64,000 nt of DNA from Patagioenas fasciata (Eukaryota > Chordata > Aves > Columbiformes > Columbidae), in assembly GCF_037038585.1 (NCBI RefSeq), contig NC_092522.1, forward strand, positions 48,149,661 to 48,213,660. The letters run 5' to 3'. Under the pieces are notes generated by a model. The model did no database searches, was not told the origin of the DNA, and saw only the letters and a list, made by a program, of their open reading frames with translations. Each line of letters starts with the position of its first letter. Within the stretch, counting starts at the first letter, position 1. This document shows, piece by piece, positions 1-11,758 of the stretch. A program made the translations under genes and the position numbers.

Positions 1-2050
1 GCACTTACCCTCCAGATGTGTCTAAAATCTTGTTGATGTTCCCCAACAGCTGTCAGGAAGATGAGGAAAAAACGAACAACTAAACCCTGTCACCACTTGT
101 GGCTTTACAGCAATTTCTAAACTTCAAGTGGCACAGCTTTCCTCTTTGCTTCTTCCATTGTTTTTGCTTTACTCTGTTCTCCTTAATTGGGGTGGCAAAG
201 GGTGTTTGCTGGTGTGTGTGTTCCTATGTGTACTTCTTGGTTTTAACTCTTCATCCAGAACAACTCCCAAACTGAAAAGAAAAAGATCAGCAAGTTGTGT
301 TGTTTCGTGCAGAGATGGGCTATTACGCATTTTGATTCCAACCCAATACACTATTTCTGATATGTAAGTAATTTTTACCCAGAGTGTTTTAAAAGACAAA
401 CCCTTCCTTATGCAATCAGGAAGGTAATTCAGAGACCAGCTGAGATGCTTAAGTTAGCCAGGAGAGAAACAAATAAACTAGGGTCCCCTCAAGAGGGACT
501 CATCCCTAAAACTTACTCCCTCCTTCCTGTTCTTGTCTGTCTTCATTTTAATGTCCTGCAGGTCAAAATGCAAGGGCTGTGGGGCTGTCCCAGAAAGACA
601 TACTTTCTTTGACCTGGAGTGCAGGGAGCAAACTCCAATTGTTAGTATTACATCAGTACAGCTTTACTCTGCTTTATGCTGTACATCTGATCCATAACTT
701 TGGCATTTATTCCAGTTGTGGAGCTGCTGGCAGGCCTGTGTGAGATGGCTCCAGGAAAAGCAGGACTGCTGGGATCTGCACTGTTGCTAAACTCAAACCA
801 AAACAAAATGTGTATCTTCACAGTTCTTCCTATTGAGATCAGAAGTAGAAGTAATAAATACAGCGAAGGAAGCTGTTCTCAAATTATTTGGGATGTTGAG
901 TGGAATGGGAAAGTGCTTAGAAATACTTTTCGAATAGTTTCTGTAAACATTCCTTGAATGGCTTTCCTGTACATAGGTTTGGTGAGTGTTTAAGAAGACA
1001 GGGGCACTTTCTAGAAAATTATTTTTTGCTTTCCCTTTAGTTTGTTAGATATCTCATAGGGGCTGGGGAAACAAAATTTTAGTTCCATTTTAAGATTTGA
1101 AAAGAAGCAAATAGTTTCAGAGGAACATCTGGAACTTAGCCTCCAACTTGACACCAAACTCCTCCACATTTGCCCACAAGTCATTGTTCTGGACACACAA
1201 ATGTGATGCCAGCAGCAGAGAAGGGGTGTTTCTTTGGCTGACTCCTGCTCTGCTGTAAGGTTTCAGAGAAATGGAAAGCAACTTTCAGTTGCTACTCGTA
1301 CTTTCCTTGATGCAGCCATTGACTGTACCAACCCAAACTAAATTCACACAGCATGTGTGTAATTTGACAGAATGTAATCACCAGCTAAAAATTTGGAAAA
1401 AGGATGCAATTAAAAAGTGGTGTTGTAACAGTGATGAATATCATGGAAGCAGTGGGTTAGTGAATCTGCTGCTTTCCCTGAAAATGAACCAAATTTCCTG
1501 TTGATAAAAGGTTTTGATAACAGCGAATCTGCTCCAATATTTTGTATCAAAAATGGGTATATAGAAAATGTACTGTAGTACCTTGCTTTCAAGTTTTTGC
1601 CATTCTGCTGAAGGACCCTGAACAACTGCTTAGATGGTTGTTTTGAAGAAGCCCTATGCATATATTCCACTTGACCAATAAAATTGCACAATGTTTGGAG
1701 GGCTGTCAAGTAGCATTAGAGGAGCAGTAGGAGATGAGAGACCCACAACAATCAAAAGGCTGTTAATTGTATTTCAGAAGAGTACAGCAGTGGCTATGAA
1801 TTGTGGCTTCGAATCAGAAACCAGATTCTCTTGCATACCATAATTCTATTCCCGACACTTGTTAGCGTTATGGATAAGGAAATTGAAACCACATCCATGG
1901 TACATCAGAGCTTCCCTTATATCGTATTCTAGGTTAGCGAGGTTTGACATTGTTTCTTGAAGAGTTTCCTTCACTACATACGCCATTAAATTTTGATCAG
2001 CATTATTATAGTCATATCCCTGTGTTGACACCAGCAGTCAGGAGTAAGCA

Positions 2051-2095
2051 GATGAAATGCCAGTAATGAAATGCTGGTGATGAAATGACAGTAAT
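2051..2095. repeat. Three imperfect tandem copies of a 14-15 bp unit
   Basis: Units GATGAAATGCCAGTA, ATGAAATGCTGGTG and ATGAAATGACAGTA follow head to tail. This is a small minisatellite-like duplication with no coding context. Confidence 0.8.
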
Positions 2096-2247
2096 GTAGA
2101 GAAGGTCAAACCATGATCTGGTAGTTTCTGTCCTACATTCCACGTCTGGCATGTTCCTGTGGACAAGAACTCTAAGCAATAGAGCAACCCACTGCCAGAA
2201 AGAGAAGGACTGAGATAAAAAAAGGAAAGACAGATGTACAGCAATTC

Positions 2248-2264
2248 TTTTTTTTTTTTTTTTT
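2248..2264. repeat. T17 homopolymer
   Basis: Seventeen consecutive T in non-coding DNA. No element body was recognised on either side, so it is not assigned to a retroelement. Confidence 0.9.
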
Positions 2265-5200
2265 GAGAATGGAAGACATTAGAGTTACATTGAAACAGGC
2301 ACAGAGTAGGAAACTAAGATGCATGGAAGCAGAAACTCTGCAGAGACCAGCAGACAATGGGCAGAGCTTCAGTTTGATATCAGAGATGAGAACAAGTCAA
2401 TGAAGGTGTCTGAGAAGTGTTTGGGGTTTTTTCTCAGTGGTAAGTATGGGCAAGCTGAGTTCTTGAGATGGCATGAAAAATGTGATGACGAGAAACTGGA
2501 ACAGGCAAGGCATCAAGGTGAAAGGAACAACAGGAATTTGTGGGGGCGATCCGTGAAATGAGGTTCTGGAGATACTGTGAGAAATAACCAGCAGGACTGC
2601 ATGGTGTCACTGAAATTCAGGGGAGAGTGAAAGGTTATATACTCTTAGTACATAAGCATAAAGGACAGAAAAAATACTAAATCTGCCAGCAGTTAAAGTC
2701 AAAAGAAAAAGAGCTGGAATCTGAAAATATTTGTTGAAGCATGAGTTATCTCTTTCAAAAACACTTTTGCATTCCAAGAGATAATACTGTTAGAGCCCTC
2801 TGCACACATTTCCATTCTGCGACCTTTTTTTGAGATGACTAATTCCTGTGGAATTGCAGGGGATTTGACCATGTAAACACCTTTACTTTTGAAAACCTGC
2901 TACCTTCTGTTAATGGATACATAGAGAACCAAATTCTTACCAGATTTAGCTCAGATACTGCAATGTATGAAGGAAATCTACTAGGTTATCACTCAAAATG
3001 TTTGTAAAAAGTCTATTATTAGAATAAATATATATAATAGACATCTGAAGTTTGTTTACTTATCGTTTTAGGGTATTCATTTTCCCTTTTTTTTTTTTAA
3101 TTAACTGTAACTGAATCAATCTTTAAATGTTCATTTGGTTAGGAGTAATGTCTATCTCAGATGTTATTTAAACATTTCCTCTACCAAGCCATGTTTTTTA
3201 AACAATTGGTGAGTGAATCACTTGCAGAGGTCCCTGCAGAACTGAAGATTAATGCTGTTTTCTCCAGCATGAGACATTCAAATTCATCCTCTAGAAAGCA
3301 ATAGAGAACACTGACTACCCTTCTGGGAAAATGCAAGCAATTCCTTAAAGTCAGGGGAGGTTTACGTTACAATTGGCATATAAAATTCAGACAAGTGAAA
3401 TCATAAAAGCCAAAACAAAAACAGCTTAATACAGGTGAATGTCAATGCCAACAAGAAAAAGGCAGTGAAGCTGCAGCTTATCTGGGTGACTTCAGCATAA
3501 CAGAACTGCATACACACAATGAATTTAAAATGAGGGAGGAATCTGAATGTGAACAAAACTGAAATTAAAATCAAACACTATACTGACTAAAAGGGAGGAT
3601 GGAAAATGCAAGCAGCTAGCTGGTAGCAAACATTAGTTGTAGCAGATGTGATTGCCATTAGCTCTAAGTGCATGTTAAATTAAAGGCAGCGTCTGTTCTC
3701 ACTGAGATGGCCTCAGTCATCTCAAAAAGAAAGGTTAGTATGGAAATCAAAACTTTAGAACAGGACTAAAGGCAGGGCTTGGGAGAGGTAGAGAAACCTG
3801 ATGGCTGATAACCACGGCCAAACGTTCACAGTCCAGGACGGTCATTCTGTGGCTCTGAATAAGCAGTGTTACCTTTCACAGGAGCTGGTGAAAATCCTGC
3901 ATGTAGAAGTCAAGAAAACCTTTTAGAGGTATGAATGAAAGATTCAATGATTTGACTTCCTTCTAGACAATCAAAAGCTAAGAATCCAGTAAATTAGATG
4001 CTGGTGACAGATGCTGAGAAAAGGAAAGCAAAGTCCCAAAGATTTCCAAATAATGACTAGCATTTAACTCTGAGCAGCACTTTACACAAAGAGAAACAAA
4101 ATTATTACAACAGCAGGCATCATAAAATACTGTGACCAAGAAAAAGAAAGTATTAAGAATGAGTAACTCAGCCAAAAAATTCAATCACACAGTTACCAAG
4201 GCTGGATGTGATTTCAGAAAACTGAGGAGAAACACTTCCAAAATGATGAAGGGAATACAAATTTTAAAATAGGTGGTAGGAACTGTCATCAGAGAAATCA
4301 CAAACAGAAGAGAAACTATGTCATCTAATCAGAGTGCTGAGATCTGAGGAATAAAAAATGAAGTGGAGGAAACATGCCCGGCTGGGACTTCTTAAAAATG
4401 TTTCTAGCCCCTGACTGTAGTAAGGCTGATCAGAACTACCTAACAGCAGGAAACCATTACAGTAGAAGAGGTAGAGTGACCCAAACTGTCAGTATTTGGT
4501 ATCCTGCTCTTCCCATTGCACCACTAGTTATGTAGGACTGGCTATCTAAATGTATTTTAATAAATAATATGTTTAAATAACTGTTTAAAAGACAGACATA
4601 GCAAACTTGTTTTAGGGCCATACATTCTGAAAAGAATTAACGTGTATATCTATGAGTTTATTTCTCGGTCTGGGACTTGGGGTGAAAAATTAAGTTAAAT
4701 TTTATTTGAGTTGATTTAACCACCTTAATCAATGAAACTATGGTTTTTGAATACCCTTCTACCTTACTTCTAGAATACCATACAGATTTAAAGCAAAGAT
4801 CAATTGCTAAAGTAACAAGTCCAAAGTAAGAAGCTAGATGGCTTTGTTTAGTGAGGATCTATAATAAACTTAGGTAATTCTCACATTTTAATTTCACTGT
4901 AGTAAAGTTTAAAGTGCAACTAACAACAATATAAAACTTGAATTTGAAGTAACTATGGTTTACTGCTTAATAGTGTGGAGCAATGAAGTTTTTAGAGTTA
5001 ATGAGTCAATGAGACCAAAATGAAGACAACAGCAAATTCAGTCAAAATACGATTATATGTGAAATCTCCAAGGGCTACGGAAAATTAGGAAATGGAGATC
5101 TTAGTAAATATTTTGGTTTTGTGGCACTTTGCATTGTCACTAGCCATTGGCTCTGACAAGCACGTTCTAAATCCATAACAGAGACTGTGTGTTTATGGGG

Positions 5201-8200
5201 ATTGCTCAGCCTTCGGTAATAACTGAAAACTCTTAGAAGCAGACGGCTGGATGGCTGTAAGAAACCAATTTGGTTTTACATCAGTCTCTCAGTGGATAAA
5301 GGCCCGCACTGTAATGAGTACTAATTAATAATCTTTCCAGGAACTCTGATGAAGAGCCGTGGATTGAATGCATGTGGAAAAATTAAGCATTCTTGCTCAA
5401 AAAGCTGAGTTTTCAAATGGAGGGTTTGCTGTGCAGCAGGACATGATTTGATTATTCCCCCTTTTTTTTCTTTTTTTTTTTTTGTCTCCGAAACAGTTGT
5501 TAGGGAACAGCTTTAGCTGAGGTGTTTCTGGGAAAGTAGTTTTCCAATGAACTAGCTTTCTTGGTACTGAATCAGAAAAGTACTGCAGAGCTACCAGAGA
5601 GAGCACTGATGCTTCTCTCTGCTCCTGCTACTTCCCTCAGACACTTCAGACACCCCTCCTCTACCATCATGGTTCCATTTCATGGGATGCATATGGGGTA
5701 TCTGAAAAACAAGCCCATATTCTGAAGTATCTGTGCTACTTTAGGAAGGCCGTGCAAGAACTGCAGGGGATATGCTACTATGATATGCCTCTCCCAGCAT
5801 ATTGCTGTATCCCCTGCACAAACATAATCCATGCAATTTAGCTCTTACAATCTAAAAATTATGTCTCTATGAAAAAATGGTGTAATATTTCCATTAAGGT
5901 GGGAAACCTCTTACTAAATCTCTGATGTCAACAACTTGATCACAGGAGTACAGGATGCAAGTTACAATGACAAAATTGTCTAGCTAATATAATGTAGTTG
6001 AGTGTAGGTTATTACAGGATTCGTACAAAAGAGAATTTGTTGCTGGCATTTTTTTTTTCATACTTTATACCAATAGTAAAGATCTCTGTTTTGCTCTGTT
6101 GAGATATAGAATCTTCTTGTTATTAGCAGGTACTTGCCAATATATTGGTTTATGAGTTTTCAGTGATAAATATGTGACACAAAGTTCTTTCCCATTTATG
6201 TTGACTGAGAGTTGTTGTTTGAATATTAAGCAAAACTTCATTTACTCTCACAACAACATAGATAATATCTGCAAAGATTATTATTCCAGAGGGTAGAAAC
6301 TATCTGTTAACTCTCTATGCAATAATAACCACTTGAGTCTGTATTTGAAAAGATGAAACCAAACTAAAATGTATAAGCATGATCCTTGTGTAATGTCTCC
6401 TTTTGTCTTCCTAGTATGCATTTCCTGTCATTTTCATAATTTTCCTGCTAAAATTTTAAACTCTATTACAGAATAAAACATTACAAATGCTATCCTAAAT
6501 AAAATTAGCTCTAAAGCGATTAGTTTCATTAGTTTTAAACAAAAATAAATACTGTTCCTATAATATTTGCTTCTGGAAATTCAAAGGTGGAGATAGGTGA
6601 CAGAAAAAGGGCCGAGAATTTGCTATTGAGTTTCAACCCATTTGGGGCTGAAAATACAACTTTATTTTTAAAATAAACTTTTATTAAGTAATGATCCTCA
6701 AATTGTGGGCTCTTAGTGTTAGCAACTCATTTAAACAGCCACACAGTTAAAGTGGTTGGGCAGCATTGTATTTTAATTACAGTTTTGCCCATGAGAACTG
6801 CAATGTTATTCCATCAATAAAATCAGAATTACTGCCATATATCAATGACAGTCTGGATCCATGTGTATCAAAGAGGCCTATGGCATTACAAGAAAAAAAA
6901 AGTTTTTTTTTTTTGTCTAGCATTGGAGGTGATTAAACAGAGGCACCCCAAATAACACTTAAGAATTGTTCTGGCCAGAGGTTCCTTCAATATATGGGTA
7001 TTTCAGCTGCTTACCTTTATATTAAAAACAGTATTAGTAGCGTTCTCAGAAGTCAACAGCAGATACTTCAATAATCCTCACAGATGTTAGTACTTTAAAT
7101 AGGGGAGGTACTGTCATTCTTACAAAATAAACACATAGCAGGATGGAAGTAAAAAATCCCTCCAAGATGTTAAAGTGTAAACACAGAGTTGCAATAAGTA
7201 CATGGAGAACTGCAGTGAGAAATCGAAAAGCTGAGGAAAGTCAGATTGTAAATTACAGGGAAAAGGGGAGTTTGTGAGTCTGTCATTTAACAGTCTTGAT
7301 GATAAATGTCCCGAATGATGAGAGAGTTCGGAATGTAAAGCTGGCAAAGGAGACAAACTCCTCAAAGAGAGTGGAAAGTGGGGACAAGAGAGACCTAAAA
7401 CCTAAGGCAGGAATTTTGAGCTGTCTTCAGGTTCAAGTCAAAGAACGTCTCTGAAATTTTTAGAGGGGGATATGGACTCTAAAAATACTCAGTAGTTAAA
7501 CACGAGAGAAGACGTTAAGTTCAGTGATCAAACTGGAAGTCCTAAAAACCAAACCAGAAATCCAAAGTGAACATCAGATGGTAGTTTAACCATCATAGCA
7601 GAAAAGGGAATGTGGCAGGTAGCAGTTTACCCAGAGGAACCAAAAAGGGGACATGGCAAATTCTTCATTATCTCAAATCTGTAAATCATGATGCTCATTT
7701 GGTCCAAGTTAGTGGACTGTGGGTGATGACCTCCCCCTTGCCCCAGTATCAGAGAATGCAATCAGGGAGTTCCGAAGTGTTGAAAATTTACTGCGCTCTT
7801 CCCTCCTCTTTGCACACCCTCAGTCTTCAAGGTCAAATAACTTCCATCAACCTCTCAAAGCCCTCCCAGATTATATAGATTTACTGTGACCAATAATTCC
7901 TAAAATTGTGAAAATCTGACTTACATGAGAAAATTCAAGCTAAGAAATTCTAAAAGGGCTCATCTAGTTCTGGTCAGCTGTGTTTAGTCATAGAACAGTG
8001 AAACAAACACATCATGATGCACATTAGCTCATAAAAGTCTGTGCTTACCTGGCTGTGACAGTATGTTTTAACTATTTGTAATGAAAATGAAGTGTGGAAC
8101 CGTGTTCATGAGGGATAAAAACTTATCATTCAGTTAGGAACGTATTTTGTACCTGACTGCTTCTGTAGTATTACTTCTACCCTTGACAGGTTTTATGCGT

Positions 8201-8354
8201 ACTGACTGCATTTGCTGCTTCTGTCTTCACTTTTAGATTTGACAGCAAGTGATGTTTCTTGTGCTGTTTGGCTTAGTTTTATGTTAAGATACTGACACTG
8301 AAGTCATTCTGTAGGTACCACTTAAGAGCTATTTGTTTGATATTCAAATATTGC

Positions 8355-8360
8355 TTTATT
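8355..8360 (-). terminator. Putative MAP10 polyadenylation signal (AATAAA)
   Basis: TTTATT on the plus strand reads AATAAA on the minus strand, 143 nt beyond the MAP10 stop codon. It is the first canonical signal seen after the stop and would give a short 3' UTR. The surrounding sequence is AT-rich, so a chance match is possible and a longer 3' UTR cannot be excluded. Confidence 0.5.
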
Positions 8361-8502
8361 TAAAAAAACTCTTAAGTAAATTCACCAATGTATTAATTGT
8401 GCATGATATAGTCTTAAGTTAACTTGTATATATTGCACCCAAATGTAACAGCCTTACAAAATTTAAATATTGTATCTTAATCCAGACAGTGAAAACTTGT
8501 AA

Positions 8503-10899
8503 TTACACTGTGTATCCTGGAAGTTTGTTTATTACAAGTTCACTGATGTCTTTGCATTGATTAGGAACATGTAGTTTTCCCAGAAAATCCTCCTCTTTGT
8601 CTGACATGCTGTTTTCCAAGACACTAAGCTCAAGGTCAGACACGTTAGATGGCCAGCAAGAGCTAACCTGAGTTACTGGCTGGCTTCTTCCTGCAGAGGT
8701 CTGCCCCTTTCCTTTATTCAGGTCAGTATCGGAGCTAACTTGTGTGCTTCTCAGTGTAGATGCTTGTTTAATCTGCTGATCATCCCTGTTCTGTTTCTTA
8801 CTGATCTGGTCTTCATCCAATAACCTTGCCTGAATGGAGGCATCTTTAACTGAATCAACAGATTCACTACTAGTTTTCTTGGTGGTTTTTAAGTCATATT
8901 TTCTCTTCAAAGACTGGACTGGGGATGAAACTGAAGGAACTGGCAGAAGATCTGAAGTACTTTCAGCTCTTTGACTTGTCTTTGAAATTCTGGACCTGCT
9001 GGATTCTGGCTCTGTATCTGACCAACCTTGCTTTGGGCTTTCATGCCATAGAGGTTCAGGACTGCTGTCAAGAACTTCCAAGTCTCTGTCTGTGCACTCA
9101 GCACTGCTGAAGTTCTCTGAATAAATTGTGTTCTCAGGACTAGCAAAGTCATCTGAGTAAATGAATTCAGAGTTGTTTTCAACACTCCTGCTGGGGCTTG
9201 GTTTATGATCACTTACAACAGACGTGTCATCATGCTCCATGGTTTTACGGTGAATTAAGTGTACTGCTTCCTCATTACTTCCCTTTGCATTACCATCTGA
9301 TGGGAAAGCTGTTGGGAGTTGGGCTTTTGCATACTCTTCCTTGTGAGCAGATTTTAATACAGTTTCCTCCAGTAAGGGGGCTGTAGTTACTTTGCATGGA
9401 TGTTCCTTGCTTGAAATTTCATCATTGTTCACCAGACTTTCAACAGCCTGTTTCTGCAGGTCAGGGAACACATCTCCTGTCACAGAAACATACTCTGTAG
9501 GAACACTGTTTTGTAATGAAGTCTGAACAGCTTTATCAGATTGATTATTCTGTTTTGAACTGTCTCCCTTGCTACAATGCCTGTAAGAAACTGTATTCTG
9601 TTCTCCAGCATTTCGGAGCAGCTTTCTTTTGGATAATGGGCTTCTCTTCTTCAGCATCTCCATTTGCTTTTTTCTGTACTGCTCTCTCTTTTCATGAATT
9701 ATCAGCTTATCAGGGTTGGTCTGCTGCAGCCGAAGCCTCAGAGTATTTGTCAGCCCATACAACAGTTTCCTTCTGGGAGGTCTGTTTTCCTTAGTTTTGC
9801 AGTTCCTTTCAGAGCTGGGCTCTCCTTTGGGTACAGCTTTCTTAGATCCTTTCCCAGTCCAAGACGACCCTGGCGAGATGGTCTCTTGCTGATCTTGCTG
9901 GAATCGAGGGCCGGCAGCTCCACCTCTCCCACCTGGCCCCACAGGTGCTTCTGCAGGTTTGAAAGCAGAGGAGCAGCTGGGGGGCTGTGAGGCCATGCCA
10001 CCATCCGCTGGGGCCTGGTAGAGCCAGGCCAGATGGGGGTGCACAGCAGCAGGTGTAGCGCTGTGGGTGAGCACGGACAGCTCTGCCAGCAGGGCGCTGA
10101 GGAGCGGCAGCTGCCCCAGGGTGCTGTGGAGCCGCTGAGGGCTGGCAGGGTGCAGCAGTGAGGGCCCAGCACTGGGACGTGGGGGGCTCTGGCCTTGCTC
10201 TTGCTCCTGGGGTCTCCAGGCCTCGACGTGCTGCCACTGCCCTGCAGCCGCCGCTGCTGCTGGTGGCAGGAGAGGGTCAGCGGGCTCACGGCTGTAATAC
10301 AGCACAGGAGGGCAAAAGATGTTGCCCTCCAGCTCCTCACCCTCCTCCTCCTCATCCCACGGCTCAGGGGAGGCAGCAGCTGGCGTTGCAGCGTGGGGGC
10401 TGGCGGGGCTCGGCGGGGGCGGCTCCTCAGCGACCTCCAGGCTGCTGAGCCGGTAGCCTAGGACCAAATCCCCGACGAGGCGGCCCGCGGAGTCGCACAG
10501 CGGGAAGCAGCCTCGGCGGCCGCAGGAACCAGTCGCCCCGGGCCGCTGCAGCAGCTCGGCGGCAGCGGGGGCCAGGGAGACGCTGCAGCTGCCGAGGAGG
10601 CGGGGTGTCCCCGGGGCGAGCCCGGCGGGCAGCGCCAGGAGCAGGGCGCGGAGCGGCCGCCGGCGGAGCGCGGCGCAAAGCGAGCCCCGGCGCCAGCGGA
10701 AGAGGCAGCGCTTGCCGCGGCCGAAGGGGAAGGCCTGCCCCGGGCGCAGGGGCGGCGCGGCGGGCCGCAGGAGGAGAGTAGGGAAGTCCAGGAGGCGCAG
10801 CGCCACGGCCGGGCGCAGCGCGGGGCCCGGCGCCGCCACCCGCACCGCCTCCACTAGCAGCTCCAGCGCGAACAGCCCCTCCGCGTCAGCCGCCGCCAT
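8503..10899 (-). CDS. MAP10: MAP10, microtubule-associated protein 10 (single-exon gene)
   Basis: This intact intronless reading frame encodes 798 residues; human MAP10 is about 900. The family binds and stabilises microtubules and acts at the spindle and midbody in cytokinesis. The N-terminal domain (residues 1-155) carries the family-typical start [20 protein letters not shown], then [14 protein letters not shown] (31-44) and FGRGKRCLF (59-67). An acidic stretch (181-191) precedes IFCPPVLYY (194-202). The signature HPHLAWLY is at 287-294, preceded by [14 protein letters not shown] (264-277). A conserved basic region follows: [20 protein letters not shown] (376-395) and [16 protein letters not shown] (401-416). 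[19 protein letters not shown] pair lies at 581-601. The C-terminal half is serine-rich and low in complexity. The start at 10899 is chosen because it begins the family N-terminus, has a good Kozak context (G at -3 and +4), and no ATG occurs on this strand for about 385 nt upstream. The frame stays open upstream to a GTG at 11196, but that part is CpG-island promoter. Confidence 0.96.
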   Translation of the reverse strand: MAAADAEGLFALELLVEAVRVAAPGPALRPAVALRLLDFPTLLLRPAAPPLRPGQAFPFGRGKRCLFRWRRGSLCAALRRRPLRALLLALPAGLAPGTPRLLGSCSVSLAPAAAELLQRPGATGSCGRRGCFPLCDSAGRLVGDLVLGYRLSSLEVAEEPPPPSPASPHAATPAAASPEPWDEEEEGEELEGNIFCPPVLYYSREPADPLLPPAAAAAAGQWQHVEAWRPQEQEQGQSPPRPSAGPSLLHPASPQRLHSTLGQLPLLSALLAELSVLTHSATPAAVHPHLAWLYQAPADGGMASQPPSCSSAFKPAEAPVGPGGRGGAAGPRFQQDQQETISPGSSWTGKGSKKAVPKGEPSSERNCKTKENRPPRRKLLYGLTNTLRLRLQQTNPDKLIIHEKREQYRKKQMEMLKKRSPLSKRKLLRNAGEQNTVSYRHCSKGDSSKQNNQSDKAVQTSLQNSVPTEYVSVTGDVFPDLQKQAVESLVNNDEISSKEHPCKVTTAPLLEETVLKSAHKEEYAKAQLPTAFPSDGNAKGSNEEAVHLIHRKTMEHDDTSVVSDHKPSPSRSVENNSEFIYSDDFASPENTIYSENFSSAECTDRDLEVLDSSPEPLWHESPKQGWSDTEPESSRSRISKTSQRAESTSDLLPVPSVSSPVQSLKRKYDLKTTKKTSSESVDSVKDASIQARLLDEDQISKKQNRDDQQIKQASTLRSTQVSSDTDLNKGKGQTSAGRSQPVTQVSSCWPSNVSDLELSVLENSMSDKEEDFLGKLHVPNQCKDISELVINKLPGYTV

Positions 10900-10948
10900 G
10901 TCCGCCCCGGGTCGCCCAGGAGATGCGTGTGTGAGGAGGCCGCCGGTC

Positions 10949-10958
10949 TCTCGCGAGA
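10949..10958. promoter_or_regulatory. TCTCGCGAGA promoter motif (BANP/Kaiso-type) of MAP10
   Basis: A perfect TCTCGCGAGA sits 50 bp upstream of the MAP10 ATG, inside a 12-bp palindrome (10948-10959). This element is known from CpG-island promoters of vertebrate housekeeping genes, where BANP (and earlier Kaiso/ZBTB33) has been implicated, usually close to the transcription start. The MAP10 5' UTR may therefore be short. The match is seen directly; binding and start-site position are inferred. Confidence 0.75.
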
Positions 10959-11000
10959 GGAGCACCGTCCAGCCGCCCCAAGGAGTCTCCCCCCGGTGCC

Positions 11001-11015
11001 GTTGCCCCCAGCAAC
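11001..11015. promoter_or_regulatory. RFX X-box-like inverted repeat upstream of MAP10
   Basis: GTTGCC-CCC-AGCAAC fits the X-box half-sites GYNRCC and RGNAAC with a 3-nt spacer, about 100 bp upstream of the MAP10 ATG. X-boxes are bound by RFX factors, which drive many ciliary and centrosomal genes and also some others. A site next to a microtubule-protein gene is suggestive. Function is inferred from the motif alone. Confidence 0.65.
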
Positions 11016-11032
11016 GCGCCTTTGCAAAGCAC

Positions 11033-11047
11033 ACTGGGAGTTGTAGT
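11033..11047 (-). promoter_or_regulatory. ZNF143/Staf-type (ACTACAACTCCCAG) site of MAP10 promoter
   Basis: Read on the minus strand this is ACTACAACTCCCAGT, matching the core of the vertebrate Staf/ZNF143 binding element (ACTACAATTCCCAG type), which is common in CpG-island promoters and often also bound by THAP11/HCFC1. It lies about 135 bp upstream of the MAP10 ATG and 18 bp beyond the X-box-like site. The match is direct; occupancy is inferred. Confidence 0.7.
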
Positions 11048-11216
11048 CCGTGCCGGGTGGGCGATGGTGCCACGGGAACCGCTGCCCGCCAGCCCTGCAG
11101 CGCAGGAGCCGCACGGGCACAGGGGTTTGAGGGAGTACGAGGCCCCCGGCCCCACGTCTGGGGAGATGAGCAGGGCCCCGTGGCCTCGAGTCCCACGGGG
11201 GACTTGCCGCCTAGAC

Positions 11217-11758
11217 GAGTGATTGTGCCACCGTACTCAGCACTGGTGAGGCTCCACCTTGAATCCTGTGTTCAGTTTTGGGCCCCTCATCATAAGAAGG
11301 CCATTGAAATACTAGAGAGAGTGCAGAGGAGGGTGATGTAGCTGGTGAAGGCCTGGAACACAAATCTGATGAGGAATAGCTGAGGGAACTGGGGCTATTC
11401 AGCCTGGAGAAAAGGAGGCTGAGGGGAGACCTTATCACTGTCTGCAACTACCTGAAAGGAGGTTGTCACATCAAGGGTGTTGGAATCTTCTCCCAAGTAG
11501 CTAGCGATAGGACAAGAGCAAATGACCTCAAGTTGCACCGCAGCAGGTTTAGATTGGATATTAGGAAAAAATTCCTCACGAAAAGGGTTGTCAGGCATTG
11601 GAACAGGCTGCCCAGGGAAGTGGTGGAGTCCCCGTGCCTGGAGGTGTTTAAAAGGCATTTAGACAAGGTTCTTGGGGACATGATTTAGTGGTAGAGTTAG
11701 GTTATGGATGGACTCAATGATCCCGAGGGTCTCTTCCAACTGAAATGATTCTATGTTG
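11217..11758 (+). mobile_element. CR1 LINE 3' end (diverged, 5'-truncated)
   Basis: The segment follows the avian CR1 consensus through its 3' end: the reverse transcriptase C-terminus (in one frame [19 protein letters not shown] then ILERVQRR, stopped near 11340), then GGCTGAGGGGAGACC, the CAGGCATTGGAACAGGCTGC block, and a tail near GATTCTATG. It is truncated at the 5' end, as usual for CR1, with frame breaks. The left edge abuts the MAP10 CpG island and lies about 320 bp from the MAP10 ATG. Confidence 0.92.

Larger units (their letters stand above)
1..8354. other. Intergenic DNA 3' of MAP10, no gene seen
   Basis: AT-rich DNA with only short frames on either strand, most lacking an ATG. A T17 run (2248), a small tandem repeat (2051-2095) and T/A runs near 3090, 5470 and 6893-6914 are the only structures seen. 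In mammals NTPCR lies in this direction, but none of its exons is recognised here. Confidence 0.7.
9900..11215. promoter_or_regulatory. CpG island over the MAP10 promoter and 5' half
   Basis: GC content and CpG density rise sharply around 9.9 kb, peak between about 10.4 and 11.1 kb and fall at the CR1 boundary near 11.22 kb. The island covers the three promoter motifs and the first third of the coding region. It explains the long open frames seen on both strands here, which are composition artefacts apart from MAP10. Boundaries were judged by eye. Confidence 0.85.

Noticed and set aside
2319-2561. An 80-codon plus-strand frame with hydrophilic translation.
   Set aside because: Starts with ATG but matches no known family and has no gene context; left uncalled.
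9750-10355. A 201-codon minus-strand frame inside MAP10.
   Set aside because: Alternative frame of the MAP10 coding sequence; the MAP10 frame has the family motifs throughout.
10158-11341. Several long plus- and minus-strand frames overlapping MAP10 (up to 209 codons).
   Set aside because: They are out-of-frame readings of CpG-island sequence with low stop-codon density, composed of arginine, proline and alanine. One runs into the CR1 reverse transcriptase tail.
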